From Halomonas elongata DSM 2581 (GTDB taxonomy: Bacteria > Pseudomonadota > Gammaproteobacteria > Pseudomonadales > Halomonadaceae), in NCBI RefSeq assembly GCF_000196875.2, contig NC_014532.2, positions 3,906,001 to 3,970,000 of the forward strand: DNA of 64,000 nucleotides. The letters run 5' to 3'. A program made the translations under genes and the position numbers. Of the stretch, positions 48,868 to 56,769 are shown piece by piece; positions within the stretch are counted from its first letter, which is position 1, and each line of letters begins with the position of its first letter. Under the pieces are notes generated by a model. That model saw only the letters and a program-made list of their open reading frames with translations, was not told where the DNA came from and ran no database searches.

Positions 48868-49560
48868 TTACAGGATCTGCTTGATATCGGGCAGGCCGAC
48901 CCGACCGTAGACGGCCCCCAGGTCGAGCTGAATGTCACTGTTCTCGTCGGCCGGTGAGACACTGTTGACCACGGCGTAGTTGAGCGCCTCGACCGCTACC
49001 GGCTCACCTTCGTAAGTGGCCTCGACCGAGACGTTGTAGGCGCCCTCGGCGGCGGTTTCGCCGCTACTGGTCTTGCCGTTCCAGCTGAAGGAATCCACGC
49101 CGCTCTCCACCGCCCCGACGTCATAGCGATTGATGACCTGGCCATCGCCATTGGTGATGGTGACGGTGACGTTGTCGGCGGGGCGCTGCAGCTCGACACC
49201 GAAGGGCGTGGTCGTCACTTCGCCGTCTTCCCCCTGGCTCAGCAGGACGCGATTGCCCGGCACCAGCACGCCCTTGCCGATCAGACCGGACGCTTGCAAG
49301 GACTGGCCGGCGTCGATCTGGCCATTGATCTCGGAGAGGGAGTCGTTGAGCTTCTCGATCCCGCTGACGGTGTTGATCTGGGCCAGTTGCGAGGTGGTCT
49401 GATGGTTGTCCATCGGATTGAGCGGGTCCTGGTTCTGCAACTGCGTCACCAGCAACGTCATGAAATTCTCGCGCAACGCGCTGGACTGGCCGGCGTTCAA
49501 GCCCGCCGAGCCGCCACCGTTGAGCGTGCTGGTCACGCCGGTATCAATGGTATTGGCCAT
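48868..49560 (-). CDS. flgD: FlgD, hook cap/assembly protein
   Basis: 230 residues. The N-terminal NFMTLLVTQLQNQDPLNPMD block is the FlgD signature, with a C-terminal Ig-like/Tudor region that has SFSWNGKTSSGETAAEGAYN. Required for hook polymerisation and shed afterwards. Confidence 0.95.
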   Translation of the reverse strand: MANTIDTGVTSTLNGGGSAGLNAGQSSALRENFMTLLVTQLQNQDPLNPMDNHQTTSQLAQINTVSGIEKLNDSLSEINGQIDAGQSLQASGLIGKGVLVPGNRVLLSQGEDGEVTTTPFGVELQRPADNVTVTITNGDGQVINRYDVGAVESGVDSFSWNGKTSSGETAAEGAYNVSVEATYEGEPVAVEALNYAVVNSVSPADENSDIQLDLGAVYGRVGLPDIKQIL

Positions 49561-49564
49561 GCCG

Positions 49565-49972
49565 TCAGCCCTCGCCCATGCTCAGTGTCTTGAGCAGTAG
49601 TTGCTTGTTGGTATCCATGACCTCGACGTTGGCCTGGTAGGAGCGCGACGCGGAGATCATGTTGACCATCTCCGCCGCCGGATCGACGTTGGGCATGTCC
49701 ACATAGCCCTGATCGTCGGCCAGCGGATGCTCGGGGCGATATTGCCGGCGCATCGGCGACGGATCCTCGATCACCTCCCGCACCCCGACGCCGCCGACAC
49801 CGGTGCGCGACTGGGCGCGCGTCTCGAACAGCACCTGCTTGGCGCGATACGCCTCGCCGTCAGGGCCGGCCACGCTGTCGGCGTTGGCCAGGTTGCTGGC
49901 CGTCACGTTCATGCGCTGCGACTGGGCACTCATCGCCGAGCCGGAAATTTCGAATACGGAAAACATCGACAT
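49565..49972 (-). CDS. flgC: FlgC, proximal rod protein
   Basis: 135 residues (E. coli 134). MSMFSVFEISGSAMSAQSQR, NVTASNLANADSVAGPDGEAY and YVDMPNVDPAAEMVNMISASR are the FlgC pattern. Confidence 0.96.
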   Translation of the reverse strand: MSMFSVFEISGSAMSAQSQRMNVTASNLANADSVAGPDGEAYRAKQVLFETRAQSRTGVGGVGVREVIEDPSPMRRQYRPEHPLADDQGYVDMPNVDPAAEMVNMISASRSYQANVEVMDTNKQLLLKTLSMGEG

Positions 49973-49987
49973 AATGGCCGCTCCTGG

Positions 49988-50401
49988 TCATTCGGGTTGC
50001 ATGGCCGATTTGAGGCCCTGGACCCGGCGTCCGATAAAGGTCAGTGCCGCCTGGTAGCGCACGGAGTTGTCGGCGAACTGGGCACGCTCACGGTCCATGT
50101 CCACGGTATTGCCGTCGAGGCTGGGTTGATCGGGCACGCGGTACAGCAGCTCACTGCGAGGCAGCGTCGATGCCTGCCCCGCCAGGTGTCGCGCCGAGGT
50201 CCGCTCCAGGGCGAGTCCTTCGGCATTCCCGCCACCCCGCTGCATGGCCTGCTCGAGCGCGCTGGAGAAATCCATGTCGCGAGCCTTGTAGCCCGGGGTG
50301 TCGGCATTGGCGATATTGCTGGCCAGCACCTGTTGGCGCTCATGGCGCAACGACAGGGCCTGTTGCTGGAAGTTGAAGGCGGCATCGAGCTGATCGATCA
50401 T
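49988..50401 (-). CDS. flgB: FlgB, proximal rod protein
   Basis: 137 residues (E. coli 138). SLRHERQQVLASNIANADTP and YKARDMDFSSAL, then NTVDMDRERAQFADNSVRYQ are typical. ATG follows GGAGAG; the open frame extends 23 codons upstream without similarity. First gene of flgB-J, divergent from flgA. The 161-base gap between them should hold FlhDC-dependent class 2 promoters that I cannot place precisely. Confidence 0.95.
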   Translation of the reverse strand: MIDQLDAAFNFQQQALSLRHERQQVLASNIANADTPGYKARDMDFSSALEQAMQRGGGNAEGLALERTSARHLAGQASTLPRSELLYRVPDQPSLDGNTVDMDRERAQFADNSVRYQAALTFIGRRVQGLKSAMQPE

Positions 50402-50562
50402 CCGGCACTCTCCGGAAAAGGAATTCGTCGACGTTGGAGAATAGCGACTCCCCTGTCCTCCCAAAGGCATGAACAGCCGACGTTACCGGGGTCATTTCCG
50501 CGATTCTCTCGCCGCGGCCGGCGCTAGACTCGACAACCGAGCCCACCGACCCCGTAAGCGAG

Positions 50563-51270
50563 ATGACCCGAACTCTTCCGGCGACAATCCTTGTCTCGAT
50601 GGCCCTGGCGCTAGCCCTGGTGGCGGCGAGTCTCTTCGCGCCCCAGGCCCGCGCCGCCGATCAGGCGATGCTGGAAAGCGTTCGGCAGTTTCTCGAGGAT
50701 CAAGCCAGCTCCCTGGGCGATGAGATCGAGGTGACGTTGCACCCACCCGCGGCCAAGTTCCCGGCCTGCCCCTCGCCACGCCCCTTCCTGCCCAACGACT
50801 CCCAGCCGCTGATCGGTCGCGTCTCGGTGGGCGTACAATGCGGCGAGCAGGGGCGACGCACCCGCTTCTTGCAGGCCGAGGTCTCAGTCATCGGCGCCTA
50901 CCTCGAGACCGCCCGGGATGTCGCCGCCGGCGAAACGATCACCCGAGACCACCTGGTGATTCGTCATGGCAACCTGGCACGCCTGCCGCGCCAGACCCTG
51001 CGAGAAGCCGGTCAGGCCATCGGGCGCGTCGCCATGCGCCCACTGTCCGAAGGTCAGGTGCTGCGGGGCTATCAACTACGCAAGCCGCGACTGGTGCAGC
51101 GCGGCGAAGCGGTCACTCTCGAAGCGCGTGGTTCCGGGTTCCGCGTGACGCGCCCGGCCGAGGCGCTGGCACCGGGCGGACGCGGCGATCGCATTCGCGT
51201 GCGTCTCGACAACCGCGAGATCCTCCATGCCCGGGTGGTCGGCGAACGCCGCCTGGTCGTGGACAACTGA
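50563..51270 (+). CDS. flgA: FlgA, P-ring assembly chaperone
   Basis: 235 residues with a signal peptide (cleavage near ARAAD) and the SAF domain toward the C terminus (ARDVAAGETITRDHLVIR, RPLSEGQVLRGYQL, RIRVRLDNREILHARVV). Assists FlgI in the periplasm. Divergent from flgB as in E. coli. Confidence 0.94.
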   Translation: MTRTLPATILVSMALALALVAASLFAPQARAADQAMLESVRQFLEDQASSLGDEIEVTLHPPAAKFPACPSPRPFLPNDSQPLIGRVSVGVQCGEQGRRTRFLQAEVSVIGAYLETARDVAAGETITRDHLVIRHGNLARLPRQTLREAGQAIGRVAMRPLSEGQVLRGYQLRKPRLVQRGEAVTLEARGSGFRVTRPAEALAPGGRGDRIRVRLDNREILHARVVGERRLVVDN

Positions 51271-51307
51271 TGCCGTCTTGCCCAGACTGGACGACATCAT
51301 CGATACC

Positions 51308-51334
51308 TCAAGTTTACGGCGCGCGAGCCGATAG
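51308..51334 (+). promoter_or_regulatory. Sigma-28 promoter for flgMN
   Basis: TCAA, 15 bases, GCCGATAG on the plus strand, in the 98-base gap between flgA and flgM. It would let free FliA renew its own inhibitor. Confidence 0.76.
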
Positions 51335-51368
51335 CCTCCCTATCAGCACCGGTCACGAGGCAAACACA

Positions 51369-51668
51369 GTGAAAGTCGACAACCACCAGCCACTGCGCCC
51401 CGAGCAAACCAAGCAGGGCGAACCGGCTCGTCAGGCACAGCAAGCACAGGATGCGCCGCCATCCCGGCGCGCCGGCGACGACCCGGCCACCATGACGCAC
51501 CTGCGCCAGGCCGGCACCGACACGAGCCAGGACATCGATACCGCCCGCGTGGACGAGCTGCGCGACGCCATTCGCGAGGGCCGTCTCGAGATCCACCCCG
51601 AGCGCATTGCCGACGGCCTGATCGCCAGCGTGCAGGATCTGCTGGCCGATGGAGACTCACGCACATGA
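51369..51668 (+). CDS. flgM: FlgM, anti-sigma-28 factor
   Basis: 99 residues. GTG start at VKVDNHQP, behind GAGG, inside a longer open frame that belongs to another frame of flgA. The C-terminal FliA-binding helices read TARVDELRDAIREGRLEIHP (in part) and ERIADGLIASVQDLL, as in the family. The N-terminal half is Gln/Ala/Arg rich and probably unstructured, as in known FlgM. It overlaps flgN by 4 bases. Confidence 0.92.
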   Translation: MKVDNHQPLRPEQTKQGEPARQAQQAQDAPPSRRAGDDPATMTHLRQAGTDTSQDIDTARVDELRDAIREGRLEIHPERIADGLIASVQDLLADGDSRT

Positions 51669-52114
51669 GCCTGGCGCGCCTGCTCGACGACCAGACATCG
51701 CGGCTCGATACGCTCGCCATGCTGCTGGAAGAGGAACGCGCGCTGCTGCTCACAGGCCAGCCCGATGGTCGCACCCTGCAACGCCTGGCCGACGACAAGG
51801 CGCACCTGCATGACCTCCTCGAATCGACGGAAGCCAAGCGCGCCGGGATACAACAGCGGCTGGGATACGCACCGGGCCCGGCGGGAGCCCGACAGGCTGC
51901 CGAGGACGCCGAGTGCCTGCCGCATTGGCAGGCGACCCTCGACGCCGCAAGGCGCGTTGCACGCCTCAATACCGGTAACGGCCACCTGCTGTCGGTGCGC
52001 ATGACGCATAATCAGCGCACCCTGGACTACATCCACCGCCTCGCCGACCCCGACACCTACGCCGCCGACGGCCGCGCCAGCCTGCAGTCACGGCGTCTGG
52101 ATGCCCGGGCCTGA
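51665..52114 (+). CDS. flgN: FlgN, export chaperone for FlgK and FlgL
   Basis: 149-residue helical protein with the N-terminal LLDDQTSRLDTLAMLLEEER pattern of FlgN and a C-terminal helix LLSVRMTHNQRTLDYIHRL. Position after flgM matches E. coli. Its stop codon directly abuts that of the convergent GGDEF-EAL gene. Confidence 0.9.
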   Translation: MSLARLLDDQTSRLDTLAMLLEEERALLLTGQPDGRTLQRLADDKAHLHDLLESTEAKRAGIQQRLGYAPGPAGARQAAEDAECLPHWQATLDAARRVARLNTGNGHLLSVRMTHNQRTLDYIHRLADPDTYAADGRASLQSRRLDARA

Positions 52115-53812
52115 TCAAGCTCGCGCTGCCAACCAGGCCGCCAGCGCCTCGGCTTCCAACGGCTCGCACAGTCCATCGCCCTGGGCAAGCCCCGCCGCCA
52201 GGCAACCGGCGACCTGCCATTGGACCTCGCTCGTGACGCCCGTCACCACACCCTCGAGCTGCAGCGTTTCCAGACAGCGGGCCAGCGCTTCGAGGCCGCG
52301 GGCGGCCGAAGTGTCATCCCGGTGGATGGCGGCAGCGACCCGTGACCCGAAGGTCACCCTCGAAGCCGGCAAACCGGCCAGACGCATGATATCCACAGGC
52401 TCCTGGCCGGCGTGGCTGACGGCCAAGCGCACTCCCAGCGCCGTCAGGCGCCGAAAGAGATGCGTGTGCTCGGCGGCCTGGGCGATGAAGGCCCGCTCCT
52501 CCAGCTCGAGGCACAACCAGCTCAGATCCATGGATAAACGCCGCAGCATGACATCCAGCGGGCGACGCCCGGCCACCGCTTGATCCAGCGTGGTCGCATC
52601 GACATCCAGCGACACTCCCAGCGTCGCCAGTTCGCCCCCCATGTCTTGCCAGGCCGCCCGCTGCGCCGCCACGCGTTCGATGGCCCATTGGTCCAGCCAT
52701 GCCGCCTGCCCCATTTCCGCCACCACCGGCAGGAAATCGCTCGGCAGCAGCTCGCCCCACTCAGGGTGGCGCAGGCGTAGTTGCGCCTCGACATCCCGAC
52801 AACGGCTGTCATGGATATCCAGACGGGGCTGGTAGACGATTCGGAAATGAAGTGCCGGTTGGAGCAATGCGCCCTGCACGAATTCCCTCAACGCCAGGCG
52901 TTGCGCCAGGATCGCCTCGAGGGAGGGGTCGAAGAAGGCATGGCTCGCCGGCGGCGCACGCGACAGAGCGGTTTCGGCGCTTTTTATCAACAACTCGCTC
53001 GTGTCGCCGTCCTGTGGATAAACGGCGATGCCGACCGAGAGCGTCAGAAGCGGCGCTGTCGACGCCGTCCGGAAGGGCGCCTCCATGGCCTCCTGGCAGC
53101 TCAATGCCACCATCTGCAGATCCTCGGGGGACACCGGCTGCTCGATCAGGACGCCCCAGTGATCCTGCCCCAGGCGGGTCAGGCTGTCCTCGACGTCCAG
53201 GGTCTGAACCAGGCGACGACCGACCTGCTGCTGCAAACCCTCAAGGCAGGTCCCCGCAAAACGCTCGCCGAGCGCCTCACGATCGTCGAGCCGGAACAGC
53301 AGCAGACCGACCTGCCGGTCGCGGCGAGCGGCACGCGCCAGCCCATGTTGCAGACGGTCTTCGAACACCCAGATACTGACCATTCCATCGAGGGAGGCAT
53401 GAAAGCGGTGTGGCGCCTCGTCGCGCAGATCGACGAAGGTCCACAGGATTGCCGCCTCATCCCGACGCGATGCCAGGTGCGTCTCGGCCATCAGCACACC
53501 CCGCACGCTTTCCGCTTCGCCGTCGCCGAGCTGCACGTGCTGCCAGGCACCGGCCCGCAACTCGGTGGTGAACCATGAGGGTTTCAGCGCCTGGCGATAC
53601 ACGAGCTCCTTGCCGGCATACCCCACCACGTCATCGAGCGGCCAGCCCGACAAGACGCCAAATCGTTCGTTGGCCCACAATATGCGATAGCGCTCATCCA
53701 GCAGCACGATACCCGCCGCCGTACCGGACGCCGCCAGCATTGGCCATCGCACCGTCGGGTGATGTACCACTTCGGCACCACCCTGCGTCGATTCATCCTT
53801 TTCATCCACCAT
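52115..53812 (-). CDS. Degenerate PAS-GGDEF-EAL protein
   Basis: 565 residues: PAS-like domain about 30-130, GGDEF-like domain about 135-290, EAL-like domain about 305-560. The cyclase signature GGDEF is replaced by GQDHW (216-220 region). The phosphodiesterase motif EAL reads EAQ (342-344), the DDFGTGYSSL loop reads VSHAGQEPV, and the later KID lysine is missing. It is therefore unlikely to make or break c-di-GMP. It could bind c-di-GMP, or act by protein contact, as YdiV does on FlhDC in enterics; this is speculation from location. Start chosen at MVDEKD; upstream in-frame codons lack similarity. No sigma-28 site is seen upstream. Confidence 0.8.
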   Translation of the reverse strand: MVDEKDESTQGGAEVVHHPTVRWPMLAASGTAAGIVLLDERYRILWANERFGVLSGWPLDDVVGYAGKELVYRQALKPSWFTTELRAGAWQHVQLGDGEAESVRGVLMAETHLASRRDEAAILWTFVDLRDEAPHRFHASLDGMVSIWVFEDRLQHGLARAARRDRQVGLLLFRLDDREALGERFAGTCLEGLQQQVGRRLVQTLDVEDSLTRLGQDHWGVLIEQPVSPEDLQMVALSCQEAMEAPFRTASTAPLLTLSVGIAVYPQDGDTSELLIKSAETALSRAPPASHAFFDPSLEAILAQRLALREFVQGALLQPALHFRIVYQPRLDIHDSRCRDVEAQLRLRHPEWGELLPSDFLPVVAEMGQAAWLDQWAIERVAAQRAAWQDMGGELATLGVSLDVDATTLDQAVAGRRPLDVMLRRLSMDLSWLCLELEERAFIAQAAEHTHLFRRLTALGVRLAVSHAGQEPVDIMRLAGLPASRVTFGSRVAAAIHRDDTSAARGLEALARCLETLQLEGVVTGVTSEVQWQVAGCLAAGLAQGDGLCEPLEAEALAAWLAARA

Positions 53813-54072
53813 GACATCCGTCTCACAATCCCTGTTGTTTTCTCTCGTCTTCACTGTATAGCGCTTGGGCCGAATGTGCCTCGTTTTGAACAACAAACGG
53901 GCCAGGATCACGCGAATTGGTCCGGTGGGCATGCGGCCGATACGCCCATGGCATCGACCATTCATTAGCGATGCTTCGAGACAACCGTATTACCGGCAAT
54001 CACGCAAGGCGGATAGCGAAAACGAAGGCAAGGGAGATAGGGTGGCCGGCTCGCCGGAGGGAATCTTGAGCT

Positions 54073-54228
54073 GAGAAAGCGCTGATTTATGTCGCGAGCG
54101 AAGAGAGGCTGGCCGCCGCCGGAACGGAAAAACCGCAGTTTACACGTGCGTAAATGAGGGTTTGACAGGGCTCGCGCACGAGTACCGCCGGCGGCCAGGA
54201 TATCGGGCACAGCAATGAATCAGCGTTT
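54073..54228. repeat. MITE-like imperfect palindrome, about 156 bp
   Basis: The element folds on itself almost end to end. Outer arms GAAAGCGCTGATT and AATCAGCGTTTTC (12 of 13 pair); inner arms CTGGCCGCCGCCGG at 54109 and CCGCCGGCGGCCAG at 54185, with equal 20-or-so base spacers on both sides; then AAACC...TTTAC and GTAAA...GGTTT around a centre at about 54147 (TTTACACGTGCGTAAA). No transposase is present. It lies in the 428-base gap upstream of the GGDEF-EAL gene and just past the stop of the small ORF; I see no gene in the gap. Confidence 0.6.
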
Positions 54229-54240
54229 TCCCGACAGGGC

Positions 54241-54381
54241 TCAGATGTAGGCATAGGGCATGCGGGACTGAAAGCCGCGGTAGGCGCTCTCGGTCATGGT
54301 TTCCAGCAGACGGTATGCCATCTTGCCGAAGCGCTTGAGCAGGGGCATGCGGTCGGTACGTTCAACCTTGGTAGTCGTCAT
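54241..54381 (-). CDS. 46-residue basic protein of unknown function
   Basis: MTTTKVERTDRMPLLKRFG, then MAYRLLETMTESAYRGF and end MPYAYI. Too short for most gene callers. Supported by a clear promoter with a TATAAT -10 about 35 bases upstream of the start and by an isolated position between a palindromic element and the promoter. No convincing Shine-Dalgarno (GTTTGA precedes the ATG). I recognise no family; the aromatic, Met/Tyr-rich tail and amphipathic middle could bind membranes. Confidence 0.5.
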   Translation of the reverse strand: MTTTKVERTDRMPLLKRFGKMAYRLLETMTESAYRGFQSRMPYAYI

Positions 54382-54417
54382 GACATTCAAACCTGTGCGT
54401 TGAGGAATGTACCGAGC

Positions 54418-54447
54418 ATTATACCTTGGTCTATATACTTTGGTCTA
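54418..54447 (-). promoter_or_regulatory. Promoter overlapping tandem 14-bp repeats
   Basis: Minus strand: TAGACC, 18 bases, TATAAT. Two adjacent 14-base units (TATACCTTGGTCTA at 54420-54433 and TATACTTTGGTCTA at 54434-54447, plus-strand reading) differ at one base and span the promoter from -35 to -10, suggesting a repressor or activator that binds directly repeated sites. Confidence 0.6.
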
Positions 54448-54536
54448 ATTTCCTGCCTGCCCCTCACGACATGGCTCGAATCAGGGCAGCCCGCACCGAT
54501 ATCCGAAGACATCCCGCGCGGGCGCCCGATACCGGA

Positions 54537-55226
54537 TCAGCTCGAGGACACGAGCAGGTCGCGCAGCGCTTCCCCGACTCCGGTGGCCGATTGCGGATTC
54601 TGCCCCGTCACCAGGCGACCGTCGGTGATTACCTGGGCCGTCCAGTCAGCGGCGGGATGCAGCTTCGCCCCACGTTCGGCAAGCGTCGATTCCAGCAGGA
54701 AGGGGACGACGTCGGTGAGTCCGACCGCGTCCTCCTCGGCATCGGTGAAGGCCGCGACGTCCCGGCCGGCTACCAGGAGAGTGCCATCCGAGAGGGTCAC
54801 GTTCACCAGCGCAGCAGGGCCATGGCAGACCGCCCCTACCACGCCGCCGCGCTCCCAGATCGCACGCGTCTTGTCGTGCACGGCGGTATTGTCGGGGAAG
54901 TCCCACACAGCACCATGCCCACCGGCGAAGAAGATCGCCGAGTAATCGGCGGGATCGATCTCGGCCAGCACCTTGGTATGGCGGAGCCGTTCACGGAAAG
55001 CGGCATCGTTCCAGTAGCGGGCATTCGTCTCGTCGTCGAGATCGAAGCCATCGACGGGTGGCTCGCCGCCCTGAATGGAAGCGAACTCCACCGGGATGCC
55101 CGCCGCCTCGAACACCGCCAGCGGATGCGTGACCTCGGACAGAAAGAACCCGGTCGGATCACCGCCTTCGCCCTTGGTGGCATGGCTGGTCATCACGATG
55201 AGAATCGGTTGGATCGCGTTACTCAT
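54537..55226 (-). CDS. DJ-1/PfpI family type 1 glutamine amidotransferase-like protein
   Basis: 229 residues. Nucleophile C134 with H135 in GAVCHGPAAL, preceded by the FFAGGHGAVWDFPDN loop and an N-terminal Glu region. This layout is that of Hsp31/YajL-type proteins with reported glyoxalase III or deglycase activity. The actual substrate is unknown. ATG at MSNAIQP follows GGAGGAG. Standalone gene, divergent from the MetE-C gene. Confidence 0.88.
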   Translation of the reverse strand: MSNAIQPILIVMTSHATKGEGGDPTGFFLSEVTHPLAVFEAAGIPVEFASIQGGEPPVDGFDLDDETNARYWNDAAFRERLRHTKVLAEIDPADYSAIFFAGGHGAVWDFPDNTAVHDKTRAIWERGGVVGAVCHGPAALVNVTLSDGTLLVAGRDVAAFTDAEEDAVGLTDVVPFLLESTLAERGAKLHPAADWTAQVITDGRLVTGQNPQSATGVGEALRDLLVSSS

Positions 55227-55413
55227 GTTTCGACTCCTCCGGTCGGGCAGTACTACATGTGCCCATATTGAGGAAAACACGGCACAAGTGCCTGCGTGGA
55301 CGAACTGTTCAGTGTTTCCCGGGATGTCCCCGGTAGGTGCGGGCATGCTACGCATAAAACAATGCCCCACCCGGCAGATCCGGAATCGCCCTCGGACCTT
55401 CAGGGGGCTGACA

Positions 55414-55426
55414 TGAATGACATTCA
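55414..55426 (+). promoter_or_regulatory. MetR-like binding site upstream of MetE-C gene
   Basis: TGAATGACATTCA fits the MetR consensus TGAA-N5-TTCA exactly. It lies 109 bases before the start of the methionine synthase-like gene, inside the 308-base divergent gap, where I see no gene. Confidence 0.5.
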
Positions 55427-55534
55427 CTTTCCCCTGAGGAAGTCTCACTTCACGTCTGTCGCCCAGACGCATAAATTTAGCCGGTTAAATAATTTTTCAC
55501 CCAACCTCTTTCCTCTCAACCTCTGGAGTTCAGG

Positions 55535-56644
55535 ATGCAGCTTGCTCATCCCCCCTTTCGTGCCGATGTCGTCGGCAGCCTGCTACGCCCCTCGCCGGTC
55601 AAGGATGCACGCCAGCAGCAACAGGCGGGGAACCTGGATGCCGACCGCCTGCGTAGCGTCGAGAACGAGGCGATTCGACACGCCGTGGCATGCCAATGTC
55701 AGGCAGGACTGCAAGTGGTCACGGATGGCGAGTTCCGCCGTGCGTGGTGGCACTTCGATTTCTTCGAAGGCCTGCAGGGAGTGGAAGGCTACGATGCCGA
55801 TCAGGGCATCCAGTTCAACGGCGTGCAGACCCGGTCACGCAACGTTCGGGTGACCGGTAAGCTGGGGTTCGGCCAACACCCCATGCTGGAACATTTCAGG
55901 TTTCTCCAGAGTGTGACGAATGGCGTCACGGCGAAGATGACCATCCCGAGCCCGAGCGTCCTGCATTTCCGGGGAGGCCGCAACGTGGTCAGCGTCGAGG
56001 CCTACCCGAATCTCGACGACTTCTTCGATGACCTGGCCCGGGTCTACAAGGAGGCCCTGCAGGCCTTCTACGATGCGGGCTGCCGGTATCTGCAGCTGGA
56101 TGACACCGTCTGGGCCTACCTCTGCTCGGAGGAACAGACCGCCAAGATCGTCGAACGCGGCGAGGACCCGCAACAACTGCAGCGAACCTACGCCCGGGTG
56201 ATCAACAAGGCGCTGGAAGGCAAGCCGGACGACCTGGTCGTCAGCATGCATGTCTGCCGAGGCAACTTCCGCTCCACCTGGATCTCAGAGGGAGGCTACG
56301 AGCCCGTTGCCGAGGTCCTGTTCGGGTCGGTGAATGTCGATGCCTTCTTCCTCGAGTACGATACCGACCGTGCCGGCGGGTTCGAGCCGTTGCGCTTCAT
56401 CAGGCCGGGCCACCAGAAGGTGGTGCTGGGCCTGGTCACCAGCAAGACCGGCGAGCTCGAAAGCGCCGAGGACGTCAAGGCGCGGATCCACGAAGCCGCC
56501 CAGTTCGTCGACCTCGATCAACTCTGCCTGAGCACCCAATGCGGCTTTGCCTCCACCGAGGAAGGCAATACCCTGAGCGAAGCGCAGCAGCAGGCCAAGC
56601 TGGAGCTCGTGGTGCAAATCGCCAAGGATGTCTGGGGCGAGTGA
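55535..56644 (+). CDS. MetE C-terminal-type cobalamin-independent methyltransferase
   Basis: 369 residues, equal to only the C-terminal catalytic barrel of MetE, as in the YxjG/YxjH group. Zinc ligands are recognisable as H239 and C241 in MHVCRGN, and C336 in TQCGF. DVVGSLLRP near the N terminus and DGEFRR are family-typical. The likely reaction is methyl transfer to homocysteine; the methyl donor of this shorter group is uncertain because the N-terminal folate-binding half is absent. ATG follows GGAG. Confidence 0.86.
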   Translation: MQLAHPPFRADVVGSLLRPSPVKDARQQQQAGNLDADRLRSVENEAIRHAVACQCQAGLQVVTDGEFRRAWWHFDFFEGLQGVEGYDADQGIQFNGVQTRSRNVRVTGKLGFGQHPMLEHFRFLQSVTNGVTAKMTIPSPSVLHFRGGRNVVSVEAYPNLDDFFDDLARVYKEALQAFYDAGCRYLQLDDTVWAYLCSEEQTAKIVERGEDPQQLQRTYARVINKALEGKPDDLVVSMHVCRGNFRSTWISEGGYEPVAEVLFGSVNVDAFFLEYDTDRAGGFEPLRFIRPGHQKVVLGLVTSKTGELESAEDVKARIHEAAQFVDLDQLCLSTQCGFASTEEGNTLSEAQQQAKLELVVQIAKDVWGE

Positions 56645-56704
56645 GCCCGAGCGCATGAGATAGTTTCCGATGCCGCCCGACGCCTACCGGGCGCACAAAA
56701 CAAG

Positions 56705-56733
56705 AGAGGGAGGTGCCAACGGCACCTCCCTCT
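56705..56733. terminator. Bidirectional terminator between MetE-C gene and binding protein
   Basis: AGAGGGAGGTGCC and GGCACCTCCCTCT form a perfect 13-bp stem with an AAC loop. On the minus strand it is followed by TTGTTTTGT, on the plus strand by TTGTCGTT. It lies in the gap between two convergent genes. Confidence 0.85.
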
Positions 56734-56769
56734 TGTCGTTACTTGCCTCAATGAACCAAGGCGTTTCGC

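Noticed and set aside
53965..54210. 81-codon minus-strand frame within the palindromic element
   Set aside because: The frame is made largely of the inverted repeats and has no ribosome site or family resemblance.
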